A stretch of 64,000 nt of DNA from Nakamurella silvestris (GTDB lineage Bacteria > Actinomycetota > Actinomycetes > Mycobacteriales > Nakamurellaceae): contig QXCQ01000047.1 of assembly GCA_003576535.1 (NCBI GenBank), forward strand, positions 206 through 64,205. Reading direction: 5' to 3'. Below are positions 43,324 through 53,918 of this stretch, piece by piece. The translations under genes and the position numbers were made by a program. The stretch's first letter is position 1. The number at the start of each line of letters is the position of its first letter. Under the pieces are notes generated by a model, which was not told where the DNA came from, did not search any database, and saw nothing but the letters and a program-made list of their open reading frames with translations.

Positions 43324-45924
43324 ATGATCTGGAGCAATCCGATGGTGAAAGGCGTACTCGCGCGCCGACGTCTCCTCGACATCCTGGATCGACGGGACTT
43401 CGGTGTGTGCGTGATCAGTGCGCCGAGTGGCTTCGGTAAAACAACATTGCTGCGGAATTGGGCCGATTTCACCCGGTCGGATGATTTGTCAGGGCCGGTG
43501 GTGTGGGTGGCTCTGAGCGCCGAGGTGTCGTCGCGGCTGGGATTCTGGCAGTCCGTCGTCGTCGGCGCGGGCAGGCACGGCCATCTCCAGCCGCAGACGC
43601 GTGCGGCGCTGAACGACGCGGTCGAGGCTGCCGAGGACCCGTTGGTGCCGATCGAGACCTTCCTGGACGAGGCCGGTCCTGTCACCATCGTCCTTGACGC
43701 CTACGAGCACCTCCGGGACCTCACACCGGTGATCGACGCCGATCTGCTCCGGCTGACCGATCGCCTGCCGCAGCTGTGCTTCATGGTGACCACCCGGGCC
43801 GGTTCCCGGTTGCGGTCCTCGGCCCTGCACCTGCGTGGTCGGGTGCGTTTCATCACCGAGGACGAGCTGCGGTTCACACCGGAGGAAACCGGGGACCTCC
43901 TGGGGGTTCATCTGCGCAGGTCCGGGGCGGATGTCGCGCGGCGCATCCATCGGGACACCCGGGGGTACCCGCTGGGCATCAGGGCGGTCGCCCTGGCTCT
44001 CGCCGACCGGCCCACCACACCGGTGCCCGGCAGTGCCGAATGGCGGGAACTGGTCACCGAGGACCTCAAATCGCAACTGGCCGACCCGAGGACGATCGAA
44101 TTCATCCGCGCGACCTGCGTGCCGCCGTACTTCGACCTGGACCTGGCCCGCACGCTGGCCGGCGGGGAGGACGCCGAGGCCCTCCTCGCCGACCTGGAGT
44201 GGAACGGGTTCGGGCGCTGGATCCCTTACGCCCGGCACCGACCCGCCTTCCAGTACGTCGACTCGGTCCGCGAGGTGTTCCTGAACGATCTGCGCCGCGA
44301 CGAGACCTATACCCGTACCGCTGCAGTCGCGGCGAAGTGGTTGCACCACAACGCCGATCACGAGCTCGCTCTGGGTCTGGCCATCGGGGCGAGGCAGTAC
44401 GCCCTCGCCTCGCGGATCACCCGCAGTCTGATCATCACCAGCCCGGAGAGCTACACCAGCGACCGGCTGGGAACCCATCTCCGTCAGGTGCCCGCGTCCG
44501 TGCTGCCCCGGTTCCCCGCCCTGGCCTTCGCGCTGGGACTCGCCTACCTCTCCCACCCGGCCACCCGTGGTTCGGCGGGTGAGCACTTCCGTACGGTGTC
44601 CCTGCATGCGGTGTCAGACCTCGGTGGCCTGACCCCGGCGGAGATCTTCTTCCATCACGGGATGCGGGCTCTGAGTCTGCGGTTCATCGGCCGTTTCGCC
44701 GATTCCGGAACTGCCGCCGACCTGGCCCTGGACTACTTCGATTCGCTGTCGGCGGCCCAGCGGGACGAGCTCTCGGAGTTCACCGCCCTGGCCATGCGGC
44801 AACTGGCCTACTCGTTCTTCCAGGCCGGGCAGGTGGAGCGGGCCCGGTCGGTCGTCACCCGGGCAGTGGCCTCGGCGACCGCCGCCTGGTCGCGGAACTA
44901 CACCCTGGTCTACGGGGTCGGGATCAACGCCATCGACGGTCGCGGGTTGTTGGCCAGGAGCACCCTGGACCTGGTCGATCCCCAGGCCTGGCCGCGGGAC
45001 CACGAGCGCAGCTATCTGAACGCGATGGGACGGGTCGGCGCGGCTGTCTTGAAGTTGGACGACTTCGACCCGGCCGGAGCGGTGCAGGAGTTCACGAACT
45101 CGGAGTCCTTCCTGCACACCTCGGAGTTCTGGCCCTACATCAACTGGGCGCTGATGAACGCCCGGCTGCTGCTCGACGAGGCAGGTACCGAGGCCGCCCG
45201 GATCGAGGACGCACTGGGTTCCACCCCCATCCCGCCCGGCGTGGGGGCGAACCTGGGGACGGCGGCCCTGCAGAACATGCTCGCCATCTCGTGGCTGGCG
45301 GTCGGTCGATCGCCCAAGGCCGCCGCAGTGCTGGAATCGGCCGCCGATTGCCCCGGCCAGCTCGCGCCGGCCAGGATGCTCAAGTTGCTCGTGGCGGGTG
45401 ACTCCTCGACCGCCCTCCACCTGCTGCCGCGGTTGACAGGGCTGCGCGGGCACACCATCAGGTCGCGTGCCTCGCTCTTCACCTTCGGTGCGGTCGCGTC
45501 CCTGCGGGAGGGCAACCGGGAGACGGCGTCCAGCCTGCTGGAGCGGGCGGCCGCCCTGTACTCCGCGGGCGGGGCACGGGTGCACCTGGCCTACGTTCCG
45601 GCAGAGGACCTCCGGTCGTTGCGGGCCCTGGCCGACGGCAGCGGGAACTCCAGCTCGATCGGATACCTGGAGCAGCCGGTCCTCTCGCCGTTGACGACCG
45701 CCGGTCAGGTGCTCGGGCTCACCGAGCGGGAACGTGAGGTGCTGCATTCCTTCGTCGGTAATCGGACCCAGAACGACGCCGCAGCAGCCCTTTTCGTATC
45801 GACGAATACGTTGAAGACCCAGCTGCGTCGGATCTACCGGAAACTCGGGGTGAGCTCGCGGGCGGAAGCGATCCAACGAGCGCTGGAACTCGACCTGCTG
45901 GATCCGTCGCAGTTCAGGAAGTAG
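43324..45924 (+). CDS. Large LuxR-family ATPase regulator (MalT-like)
   Basis: The 866-residue regulator has an N-terminal STAND NTPase (about 8-300; Walker A SGFGKTTLL, Walker B-like TIVLDAYEHL), a long helical-repeat region (about 310-780) and a C-terminal LuxR helix-turn-helix (about 795-860; LTEREREVLHSFVGNRTQNDAAAALFVSTNTLKTQLRRIYRKLG). MalT-type proteins bind an inducer through the repeat domain, oligomerise with ATP and activate transcription. No obvious target operon sits beside it; its neighbours are a bactofilin-like gene and a ligase. The signal is unknown. Confidence 0.87.
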   Translation: MIWSNPMVKGVLARRRLLDILDRRDFGVCVISAPSGFGKTTLLRNWADFTRSDDLSGPVVWVALSAEVSSRLGFWQSVVVGAGRHGHLQPQTRAALNDAVEAAEDPLVPIETFLDEAGPVTIVLDAYEHLRDLTPVIDADLLRLTDRLPQLCFMVTTRAGSRLRSSALHLRGRVRFITEDELRFTPEETGDLLGVHLRRSGADVARRIHRDTRGYPLGIRAVALALADRPTTPVPGSAEWRELVTEDLKSQLADPRTIEFIRATCVPPYFDLDLARTLAGGEDAEALLADLEWNGFGRWIPYARHRPAFQYVDSVREVFLNDLRRDETYTRTAAVAAKWLHHNADHELALGLAIGARQYALASRITRSLIITSPESYTSDRLGTHLRQVPASVLPRFPALAFALGLAYLSHPATRGSAGEHFRTVSLHAVSDLGGLTPAEIFFHHGMRALSLRFIGRFADSGTAADLALDYFDSLSAAQRDELSEFTALAMRQLAYSFFQAGQVERARSVVTRAVASATAAWSRNYTLVYGVGINAIDGRGLLARSTLDLVDPQAWPRDHERSYLNAMGRVGAAVLKLDDFDPAGAVQEFTNSESFLHTSEFWPYINWALMNARLLLDEAGTEAARIEDALGSTPIPPGVGANLGTAALQNMLAISWLAVGRSPKAAAVLESAADCPGQLAPARMLKLLVAGDSSTALHLLPRLTGLRGHTIRSRASLFTFGAVASLREGNRETASSLLERAAALYSAGGARVHLAYVPAEDLRSLRALADGSGNSSSIGYLEQPVLSPLTTAGQVLGLTEREREVLHSFVGNRTQNDAAAALFVSTNTLKTQLRRIYRKLGVSSRAEAIQRALELDLLDPSQFRK

Positions 45925-46050
45925 CGCCGTGGGGTGAACCGCGGGGTGACAATCCGTCGTGCGCCTGTCGTCGACCGATCCGAGGCGGAAGAATTCGAAC
46001 CGGAGATCAACTGACGGAACAGACGACGGCACGGGGGTTGACGGGACGAG

Positions 46051-47100
46051 ATGCGCGAGACACTCCCGCCGGCGATCACGCTGCTGCTGAAAAATGCTCA
46101 GGCGGCTGCGGTTTCGGCCGGCACGGATGAGCGTCGGACGGCGTCCCAGTTGAGCCGCAAACTGCTGGGGGGCGCGTTGGCCGCCGGTTATCCGCCGAAG
46201 GTCCTGCCCGCCGACGCCGGCCTGTCGACCCTGACCGACGCGGTCCAGGCCGCCTCGGCGGGGGCGGTGCTGGTCGGTTTCGATGCCAGGGCAGTGGCCA
46301 TCACCGTGCTGCGGGCCCTCGGCCGTTCCACCTCCTGGCATGACCACGAGTTCGATCTGCTGACCAGCGGCCCCCTGCACCCGCCCATGCAGATGGCCCT
46401 GGACGAGGTCATCGCCCGTCAGGTGGGGGAGGGAACCCGCAAGCCCGCACTGCGGGTGTGGGAGTGGGCCTCGAATGCGGTGATCATCGGTTCCTACCAA
46501 TCACTCTCGAACGAGATCGACCTGGAGGCCGCGGCCCGCCACGAGGCCACGGTCGTCCGTCGGATCTCCGGCGGTGGTGCCATGTTCGTCGAACCCGGCA
46601 ACACCATCACCTACTCCCTGTACGTCCCCGGAACCCTGGTCGAGGGGATGAGTTTCGTGGATTCCTATGCCTTCCTCGACGCCTGGGTGATCCGGGCGCT
46701 ACGGGAACTGGGGGTCGAGGCCACGTACGTGCCGGTGAACGACATCGCCTCCCCGCAGGGCAAGATCGGTGGGGCCGCCCAGAAGCGACTGGCCTCCGGG
46801 GCGGTCCTGCACCATGTGACGATGTCCTACGACATGGACTCGGCCAAGATGCTCGACATCATCCGGATCGGCCGGGAGAAGCTGTCGGACAAGGGCATCG
46901 TCAGCGCCGCCAAACGCGTCGACCCGATCCGCAGCCAGACCGGGTTGTCCCGGGAGAAGGTGGTCGAGGCGATGCTGGACCACTTCCGGCGTAGTTACGG
47001 GCTGACCGAGAATGCCGTGGACGAAGCGACTCTCGCGGCCGCGAACGAGTTGGCCGAGACCAAGTACGTCGACCCGGAATGGTTGGCCCGGGTACCCTGA
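46051..47100 (+). CDS. Lipoate-protein ligase / octanoyltransferase family protein
   Basis: The 349-residue protein has a BPL/LplA/LipB domain (about 110-290) with VVRRISGGGAMFVEPGNTITYSL for substrate and adenylate binding, and the catalytic Lys region GKIGGAAQKR. A ~100-residue N-terminal extension of no recognised fold precedes it. It attaches or transfers lipoyl or octanoyl groups to lipoyl domains; the exact reaction cannot be told apart from sequence alone. The ATG at 46051 has GGGACGAG upstream. It is convergent with the acyl-CoA dehydrogenase gene, across a family B palindrome. Confidence 0.78.
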   Translation: MRETLPPAITLLLKNAQAAAVSAGTDERRTASQLSRKLLGGALAAGYPPKVLPADAGLSTLTDAVQAASAGAVLVGFDARAVAITVLRALGRSTSWHDHEFDLLTSGPLHPPMQMALDEVIARQVGEGTRKPALRVWEWASNAVIIGSYQSLSNEIDLEAAARHEATVVRRISGGGAMFVEPGNTITYSLYVPGTLVEGMSFVDSYAFLDAWVIRALRELGVEATYVPVNDIASPQGKIGGAAQKRLASGAVLHHVTMSYDMDSAKMLDIIRIGREKLSDKGIVSAAKRVDPIRSQTGLSREKVVEAMLDHFRRSYGLTENAVDEATLAAANELAETKYVDPEWLARVP

Positions 47101-47150
47101 CCGGCGCCGCAACAGCCTGAGCCGTAACACCCGGCACCCCCGCGTCCCTG

Positions 47151-47214
47151 CATCCTGCGGCGGGATATGCGCAGCTGTGAACGTGCACAACTGCGCATGT
47201 CCCACCGCGGGATG
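47151..47214. repeat. Dispersed palindrome, family B copy 3
   Basis: Arms of 29 bases beginning CATCC and sharing GGGATATGCGCAG match at 25 of 29 positions; all four differences are transitions. It lies between the convergent lipoate-ligase-like and acyl-CoA dehydrogenase genes. Confidence 0.85.
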
Positions 47215-47237
47215 GCAACGGCGGGATCGAAAGCGAC

Positions 47238-48425
47238 TCAGCGGAAGGCGGCCAGGCCCGTCATCGCCTGACCGATCACCAGCGTGTGCATCTCACTGGT
47301 CCCCTCGTAGGTCAGGACCGACTCCAGGTTGTTCATGTGCCGGATCACCGGGTACTCCAGTGAGATGCCGTTGGCACCGAGGACGGTCCTGGCAGTGCGA
47401 CAGATCTCCAGCGCCTCACGGACGTTGTTGAGCTTGCCGAAACTGACCTGCTCGGGCCGCAGCCGGCCGGCGTCCTTGAGCACCCCGAGCTGGGTGGCCA
47501 GCAGCAGACCCTTCGTGTACTCCAGGACCATGTCGGCGATCTTCTGCTGGGTGAGCTGGAAACCCGCGATCGGCCGGCCGAACTGCACCCGGCTGCCGGC
47601 GTACTCCAGCGCGCACTCCAAGGAGGAGCGGGCCGCGCCCAGCGCGCCCCAGATGATGCCGTACCGCGCCTCGCTCAGACAGGACAGGGGCCCGCGCAGT
47701 CCGGTGACGTCGGGGAGCACGGCCGACCCGGGCAGCCGCACACCGTCGAGCACCAGCTCACTGGTGACGGAGGCCCGCAGGGACATCTTGTGGTGGATCA
47801 GGGGCGCACTGAACCCGGGGCTGTCCGTGGGCACCACGAAGCCGCGGATCCCGCCCTCGGTCTGCGCCCAGACCACGGCGACGTCGGCCACGGACCCGTT
47901 GGTGATCCACATCTTCCGGCCGTCGATCACCCAGTCGGTGCCGTCCCGGCGGGCGCGGGTGCGCATGTCGGCCGGGTCGGACCCGTGATCGGGTTCGGTC
48001 AGACCGAAACAGCCGATCGCCTCGCCGGCGGCCATGGACGGCAGCCAGCGGGTCTTCTGCTCCTCGCTGCCGAAGGCGTGGATCGCATACATCGCCAGCG
48101 ACCCCTGTACCGACACCAACGAGCGGATCCCGGAGTCGGTCGCCTCCAGCTCCAGGCAGGCCAGTCCGTAGTCGGTGGCGCTCATCCCCGCGCAGCCGTA
48201 GCCCTGCAGGTGCATCCCGAGCACACCGAGGCTGCCGAGCTCCTTGGTCAGCCCGCGGATGTCGTCGATCTCCCCACGCTCGAACCACCCGGCGATGTGG
48301 GGTTCGATCCGCCGGTCGCAGAACTGACGGACCGAGGCGCGGATCGCCCGCTGGTCCTCGGTGAGGGCATGGTCCAGACCCAGCGGGTCACGGGGGTCGA
48401 AGGCCGGGGCGGAGCTGGATCCCAT
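47238..48425 (-). CDS. gcdH: Acyl-CoA dehydrogenase, glutaryl-CoA dehydrogenase-like
   Basis: The 395-residue flavoenzyme follows the acyl-CoA dehydrogenase fold. The catalytic Glu lies in VLTYEGTSEMH, FAD-contacting strands in CFGLTEPDHGSDP and KMWITNGSVADVAVVWA, and the helix RVQFGRPIAGFQLTQQKIADM contacts the acyl-CoA. These match glutaryl-CoA dehydrogenase, which converts glutaryl-CoA to crotonyl-CoA in lysine and tryptophan breakdown. A branched or straight-chain acyl-CoA cannot be excluded. It is divergent from groEL, with a family A palindrome and CIRCE sites between them. Confidence 0.82.
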   Translation of the reverse strand: MGSSSAPAFDPRDPLGLDHALTEDQRAIRASVRQFCDRRIEPHIAGWFERGEIDDIRGLTKELGSLGVLGMHLQGYGCAGMSATDYGLACLELEATDSGIRSLVSVQGSLAMYAIHAFGSEEQKTRWLPSMAAGEAIGCFGLTEPDHGSDPADMRTRARRDGTDWVIDGRKMWITNGSVADVAVVWAQTEGGIRGFVVPTDSPGFSAPLIHHKMSLRASVTSELVLDGVRLPGSAVLPDVTGLRGPLSCLSEARYGIIWGALGAARSSLECALEYAGSRVQFGRPIAGFQLTQQKIADMVLEYTKGLLLATQLGVLKDAGRLRPEQVSFGKLNNVREALEICRTARTVLGANGISLEYPVIRHMNNLESVLTYEGTSEMHTLVIGQAMTGLAAFR

Positions 48426-48513
48426 GGTGATGCCTTTCCGAGCGTGACGGGTGGCAGCGTCGTTGCTGCCGGTGGCGGTCGCCGGGGGTGGCCGCCCTGC
48501 GTCCAGGCTAGAT

Positions 48514-48575
48514 CCTGCCGCCGAGTGGACCGCGACACCCCGCGAACCGGGGCGCGGAGGTCCACTCGCGGCAGG
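48514..48575. repeat. Dispersed palindrome, family A copy 3
   Basis: Outer arms GAGTGGACC and GGTCCACTC with a CCTGCCGC/GCGGCAGG extension (one extra C in the left arm) and inner CCCCG/CGGGG form the third A copy, about 90 bases upstream of the acyl-CoA dehydrogenase start. Confidence 0.8.
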
Positions 48576-48612
48576 GTTGCCGGGGGTGTCGGTGCTGTTG
48601 GGGACATCGCAC

Positions 48613-48639
48613 CTTGCACTCGACGGCTACGAGTGCCAG
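48613..48639. promoter_or_regulatory. CIRCE element 1 (HrcA operator)
   Basis: CTTGCACTC, a 9-base spacer and GAGTGCCAG match the CIRCE palindrome with one mismatch. A possible -35 (TTGCAC, 48614-48619) with CAGACT 17 bases on (48637-48642) overlaps it. Confidence 0.88.
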
Positions 48640-48647
48640 ACTTGCAA

Positions 48648-48674
48648 CTGGCACTCGGGACCCTCGAGTGCCAG
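48648..48674. promoter_or_regulatory. CIRCE element 2 (HrcA operator)
   Basis: CTGGCACTC, nine bases and GAGTGCCAG form a perfect CIRCE palindrome, eight bases after the first one, upstream of groEL. Confidence 0.93.
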
Positions 48675-48824
48675 GTCGGTGCAATGAGGTGTCGGGGTCC
48701 GCGGCGATAGGAGTTCGCGGGAGTCGACATCGTCCGTCGCGGGCATTGGAACCGACTACTTCGAATTGGTGCTTTTCCGTTTCGGCCGATCGCCGGAAGC
48801 GGTCAGGCGAACTTGGAGGACTAA

Positions 48825-50453
<1,629 letters not shown>

Positions 50454-50486
50454 GTCCTTTCCCCTTGCGGTAACCAGCTGTTGACA

Positions 50487-50520
50487 CGAGGGCGGTCCCA
50501 CTCCGGTGGGGCCGCCCTCG
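50487..50520 (+). terminator. groEL hairpin terminator
   Basis: A 15-bp stem starting CGAGGGCGG (one wobble pair) with a 4-base loop is followed by TTGGTGTTT, 33 bases after the groEL stop. Confidence 0.75.
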
Positions 50521-50583
50521 TTGGTGTTTCCGGGTTGCTGTTCCAGGGTTGCTGTTCCGGGGGCCGGGCTGGGGTTCCTGCCG

Positions 50584-50910
50584 GACCGCGCTTGGTGTTG
50601 ACGTCCGCGCTGGTTGCAGCGAGCGCGGTTGTCGGGAGGGAGCGCGGTGGGCTGTGGGGGTGTGGTGAGTGGTGGGGGTGTGGCGGAGCCGTCTGGCCGG
50701 ACTCGGGTTCCCGCCCGACCGCGCTTGGTGTTGACGTCCGCGCTGCATGCAGGGAGCGCGGTTGTCGGGAGGGAGCGCGGTTGGCGGTGGGGGTGTGGCG
50801 GAGCCGCCTGGCCGGACTCGGGTTCCTGCCGGACCGCGCTTGGTGTTGACGTCCGCGCTGCATGCAGCGAGCGCGGTTGTCGGGAGGGAGCGCGGTGAGT
50901 GGTGGGGGTG
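50584..50910. repeat. Long tandem repeat downstream of groEL
   Basis: A conserved core of about 65 bases beginning GACCGCGCTTGGTG starts at 50584, 50717 and 50832 (spacings 133 and 115). Each copy carries GACGTCCGCGCT and GTTGTCGGGAGGGAGCGCGG; two copies carry GCTGCATGCAG. The spacing difference lies in a GTGGGGGTG-rich linker. Open frames across it are a by-product of the repeat; I see no gene between 50454 and 50928. Confidence 0.85.
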
Positions 50911-50928
50911 CGGTGAGCGGGGGTTGGA

Positions 50929-52233
50929 TCAGTTGGCGGGGGAGTAGTCCGCGATCCCGTCGGCGCTCTCCAGGCCGCTGACGGGGGTCAACCCGCCGGG
51001 CGCCGACGGGTCGGCCTGGGACAGCGCGGCCGATCGGCTGGCCGGCAGATGCCGCAGGGCAGCACCGGGATCCGAGGCACCGAAAAGACTGTCGATCGGG
51101 GCCGGTCCGACCGACGCGGTGGCCGCGTCGATGCCCGCCCGGGTCAGGGAACCGGCGCTGCAGGCGGTATTGAGGATGCGTTGCCAGGCCGCGCCGGTGG
51201 CGTAGCCCTCGAAGGTCAACGGGCCGGGGTCGGCCAGGTTGGCCTCGGCGAAGGCGGCGGCGACGGCCACGGCCCCGGGGTGGTCGGAGGTGAACGCCGG
51301 TGTCGCCGTGGTCACCTGGATCCGGGCGGCCTCTGCCGGGGTGGTGACCGCCGGGTCGTATCCGCTGGTGACCGTCATGATCGGGATGCCCGCCGGCAGT
51401 TCCCGGGCGGCCTCGGTCGTCAGCTGCGGGGTCGAGAGCATCAGGACCGCAGGAAGTCCGCTCCAGTCGGCCGGTACCCCGCCGGAGGCATCGGCGAGTT
51501 CGATGACCACCCCTCGCCGGGCCGCCTCCCAGGTCACTCCGAGCAGCGCATCCTGGGCTTCGGCGGTGTTGTCCGCGAGCACCCCCACGGTCGCACCCGG
51601 TTCCAGCCCGGCCGTCCGGATCAGGTTGGACAGGGCGTTGATCGCCAGCAGGTCATCGGTGGGCCCGACGACCAGCGGGCTGCGGTACTGCAGGTCGCCG
51701 GAGATGCCGGAGGGGGTGACGGCCGGGATCTGGTCGGCGCTCAGGGCGGCCGCCAGCTCCGGTGCGTGCGCCCGGGTGGACAGCGTGGCGAACCCCAGGA
51801 CCCGCGGTCCGAGTTCGGAGTAGGCGAGCTGCAGGGAGCTGGGCACCCCGGCCGAGCCGGCGCCGGCGAACTGCACCAGCCGCTGGCAGATGCCGCCGGC
51901 CGCGTTGACGGTCTGCTGCCACAGTGCCAGGCCCTGGGCGAACCCGCGGTCGACCGACCTGTCGACGAGAACACCCAGGGTGATGTCGATGTCGGTGACC
52001 CCGGGCCCGGTCAACACACCGGTCTGCACCACCGGGACCGGGTCGCTCGGGGTGGTGATGGTCGGCGCGATGACCGTCGGCCGGGCGCTCGGGGCGACGG
52101 TCGTGCCGCTGGTGACGGCCGAGGTCGACGTGCCCTCGGGGACCGGCACCGGGTCGGGGGTGCAGCCGGTCACGAGACAACAGGCGACCGCGGCCGCAAC
52201 CCCCCACCCTCTGCGCTTGGTCACGGATGCCAA
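50929..52233 (-). CDS. Lipoprotein, periplasmic binding-protein (ABC substrate-binding) family
   Basis: The 434-residue protein has a lipoprotein signal peptide (MASVTKRRGWGVAAAVACCL) with the lipobox VTGC (Cys24), a Thr/Pro-rich linker to about residue 70, and a type-1 periplasmic binding fold like branched-chain amino acid receptors (ITLGVLVDRSVDRGFAQGLALWQQTVNAAGG, AVTPSGISGDLQYR, LGPRVLGF). No permease or ATPase genes are adjacent, so it may be an orphan receptor. It is convergent with groEL over the repeat region. Confidence 0.75.
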   Translation of the reverse strand: MASVTKRRGWGVAAAVACCLVTGCTPDPVPVPEGTSTSAVTSGTTVAPSARPTVIAPTITTPSDPVPVVQTGVLTGPGVTDIDITLGVLVDRSVDRGFAQGLALWQQTVNAAGGICQRLVQFAGAGSAGVPSSLQLAYSELGPRVLGFATLSTRAHAPELAAALSADQIPAVTPSGISGDLQYRSPLVVGPTDDLLAINALSNLIRTAGLEPGATVGVLADNTAEAQDALLGVTWEAARRGVVIELADASGGVPADWSGLPAVLMLSTPQLTTEAARELPAGIPIMTVTSGYDPAVTTPAEAARIQVTTATPAFTSDHPGAVAVAAAFAEANLADPGPLTFEGYATGAAWQRILNTACSAGSLTRAGIDAATASVGPAPIDSLFGASDPGAALRHLPASRSAALSQADPSAPGGLTPVSGLESADGIADYSPAN

Positions 52234-52256
52234 CCTACCGTCCGCCGCGAATCACC

Positions 52257-53918
52257 TCAGCCCTGACGCGGGATCTCCGGTCCGAGCAGGTCGTCGGCGT
52301 CGACGATGTGGTAGGCGTACCCCTGCTCGGCCAGGAAACGCTGCCGGTGGGCCGCGTACTCGGTGTCCAGGGTGTCCCGGGAGACGACGGAGTAGAAATG
52401 CGCCTGTCGCCCATCGGATTTCGGCCGGAGGAGTCGGCCGAGGCGCTGGGCCTCCTCCTGCCGGGAACCGAAGGTCCCCGACACCTGGATGGCGATGGTC
52501 GCGTCCGGCAGATCGATGGAGAAGTTCGCCACCTTGGACACGACCAGGGTCTTGATCTCACCGGACCGGAAGGCGTCGAAGAGCCGCTCGCGTTCCAGGT
52601 TCTTGGTGGATCCCTGGATCACCGGGGCGTCCAGGGCCACCCCGAGTTCCTCGAGCTGGTCGAGGTAGGCCCCGATGACCAGGGTCTGCTCACCCACGTG
52701 GCGATCCAGGATCGCCTTGACCACCGGCATTTTGGTGCGCGCGGTCGCGGCGAGGCGGTAGCGCTCCTCCGGTTCGGCGGTGGCGTAGCTGAGCCGTTCG
52801 GCATCGGTCAGGGTGACCCGGACCTCGGTGCACTCGGCCGGCGCGATCCAGCCCTGGGACTCGATGTCCTTCCAGGGGGCGTCGTACCGTTTGGGCCCGA
52901 TGAGGGAGAAGACATCACCCTCACGCCCGTCTTCGCGTACCAGGGTTGCCGTCAGCCCGAGCCGGCGACGGGACTGCAGGTCGGCCGTCATCCGGAACAC
53001 CGGGGCGGGGAGCAGGTGCACCTCGTCGTAGATGATCAGGCCCCAGTCCCGGGAGTCGAACAGGTCGAGGTGGCGGTACTGGCCGCCGGACTTGCGGGTC
53101 ATCACCTGGTAGGTCGCGATGGTGACGGGCCGGATCTCCTTGCGCTCACCGGAGTACTCGCCGATCTCGTCCTCGGTCAGCGAGGTGCGGGCGATGAGCT
53201 CACGACGCCACTGCCGCCCGGAGACGGTGTTGGTGACCAGGATCAGGGTGGTGGCACCGGCCTTGGCCATCGCGGCCGCGCCGACGAGGGTCTTCCCCGC
53301 GCCGCAGGGCAGGACCACGACGCCGGATCCGGCGGCGAAGAAGCCGTCGACGGCCATCGCCTGGTAGTCGCGCAGCTTCCACCCGTCCTCGGCCAGGGAG
53401 ATCGCGTGGGCCTCGCCGTTGACGTACCCGGCCTCGTCCTCGGCCGGCCAGCCGACCTTGAGCAGCACCTGTTTGAGGTTGCCGCGCTCGGAGGGATGAA
53501 CGATGACGGTGTCGGTGTCGATCCGCGCCCCGAGCATGGGGGCGACCTTTTTGTGCCGCAGGATCTCCTCGAGGACCATCCGGTCCCGGGAGACCATCAC
53601 CAGCCCGTGGGCAGGATCCGAACGCAGCACGATCCGCCCGTAGCGGCTCATCGTGTCGACGATGTCCACCAGCAGGTTCTGCGGCACCGGGAAGCGGGAC
53701 CAGCGGACCAGGGCGTCCACGACCTGTTCGGCGTCGTGGCCGGCGGCGCGGGCGTTCCACAGGGCCAACGGGGTGATCCGGTAGGTGTGCATGTGTTCGG
53801 GTGATCGTTCGAGTTCGGCGAAAGGCGCGAGGGACGCACGGGCCGCGGGTGCGTCGGGGTGCGAGATCTCCAGCAGAACGGTCTTGTCGGATTGAACGAT
53901 CATCGGTCCGTCGGTCAT
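52257..53918 (-). CDS. XPB/Rad25-type DNA helicase
   Basis: The 553-residue protein is an actinobacterial XPB helicase, a 3'-5' DNA translocase thought to act in repair. An N-terminal helicase-associated domain (about 15-175) is followed by superfamily 2 motifs: VVVLPCGAGKTLVG (Walker A), IIYDEVH (motif II), LGLTATLVREDG (motif III), and in the second RecA lobe VSKVANFSIDLPDA and RLGRLLRPK (motif VI). The ATG at 53918 has GAAGGGATC upstream. Its functional partner, a helicase-associated protein, is encoded 5 kb further on at 59196-61412; in M. tuberculosis the two are adjacent. Confidence 0.9.
   Translation of the reverse strand: MTDGPMIVQSDKTVLLEISHPDAPAARASLAPFAELERSPEHMHTYRITPLALWNARAAGHDAEQVVDALVRWSRFPVPQNLLVDIVDTMSRYGRIVLRSDPAHGLVMVSRDRMVLEEILRHKKVAPMLGARIDTDTVIVHPSERGNLKQVLLKVGWPAEDEAGYVNGEAHAISLAEDGWKLRDYQAMAVDGFFAAGSGVVVLPCGAGKTLVGAAAMAKAGATTLILVTNTVSGRQWRRELIARTSLTEDEIGEYSGERKEIRPVTIATYQVMTRKSGGQYRHLDLFDSRDWGLIIYDEVHLLPAPVFRMTADLQSRRRLGLTATLVREDGREGDVFSLIGPKRYDAPWKDIESQGWIAPAECTEVRVTLTDAERLSYATAEPEERYRLAATARTKMPVVKAILDRHVGEQTLVIGAYLDQLEELGVALDAPVIQGSTKNLERERLFDAFRSGEIKTLVVSKVANFSIDLPDATIAIQVSGTFGSRQEEAQRLGRLLRPKSDGRQAHFYSVVSRDTLDTEYAAHRQRFLAEQGYAYHIVDADDLLGPEIPRQG

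Noticed and set aside
50584-50910. CRISPR-like array
   Set aside because: Repeat units are too long and uneven, there are no unique spacers of constant length, and no cas gene is present in the window.
50481-50947. Several short open frames with repeated GRERG or RPRLVLTSAL segments behind groEL
   Set aside because: They are translations of the tandem nucleotide repeat, with no ribosome-binding site or family.
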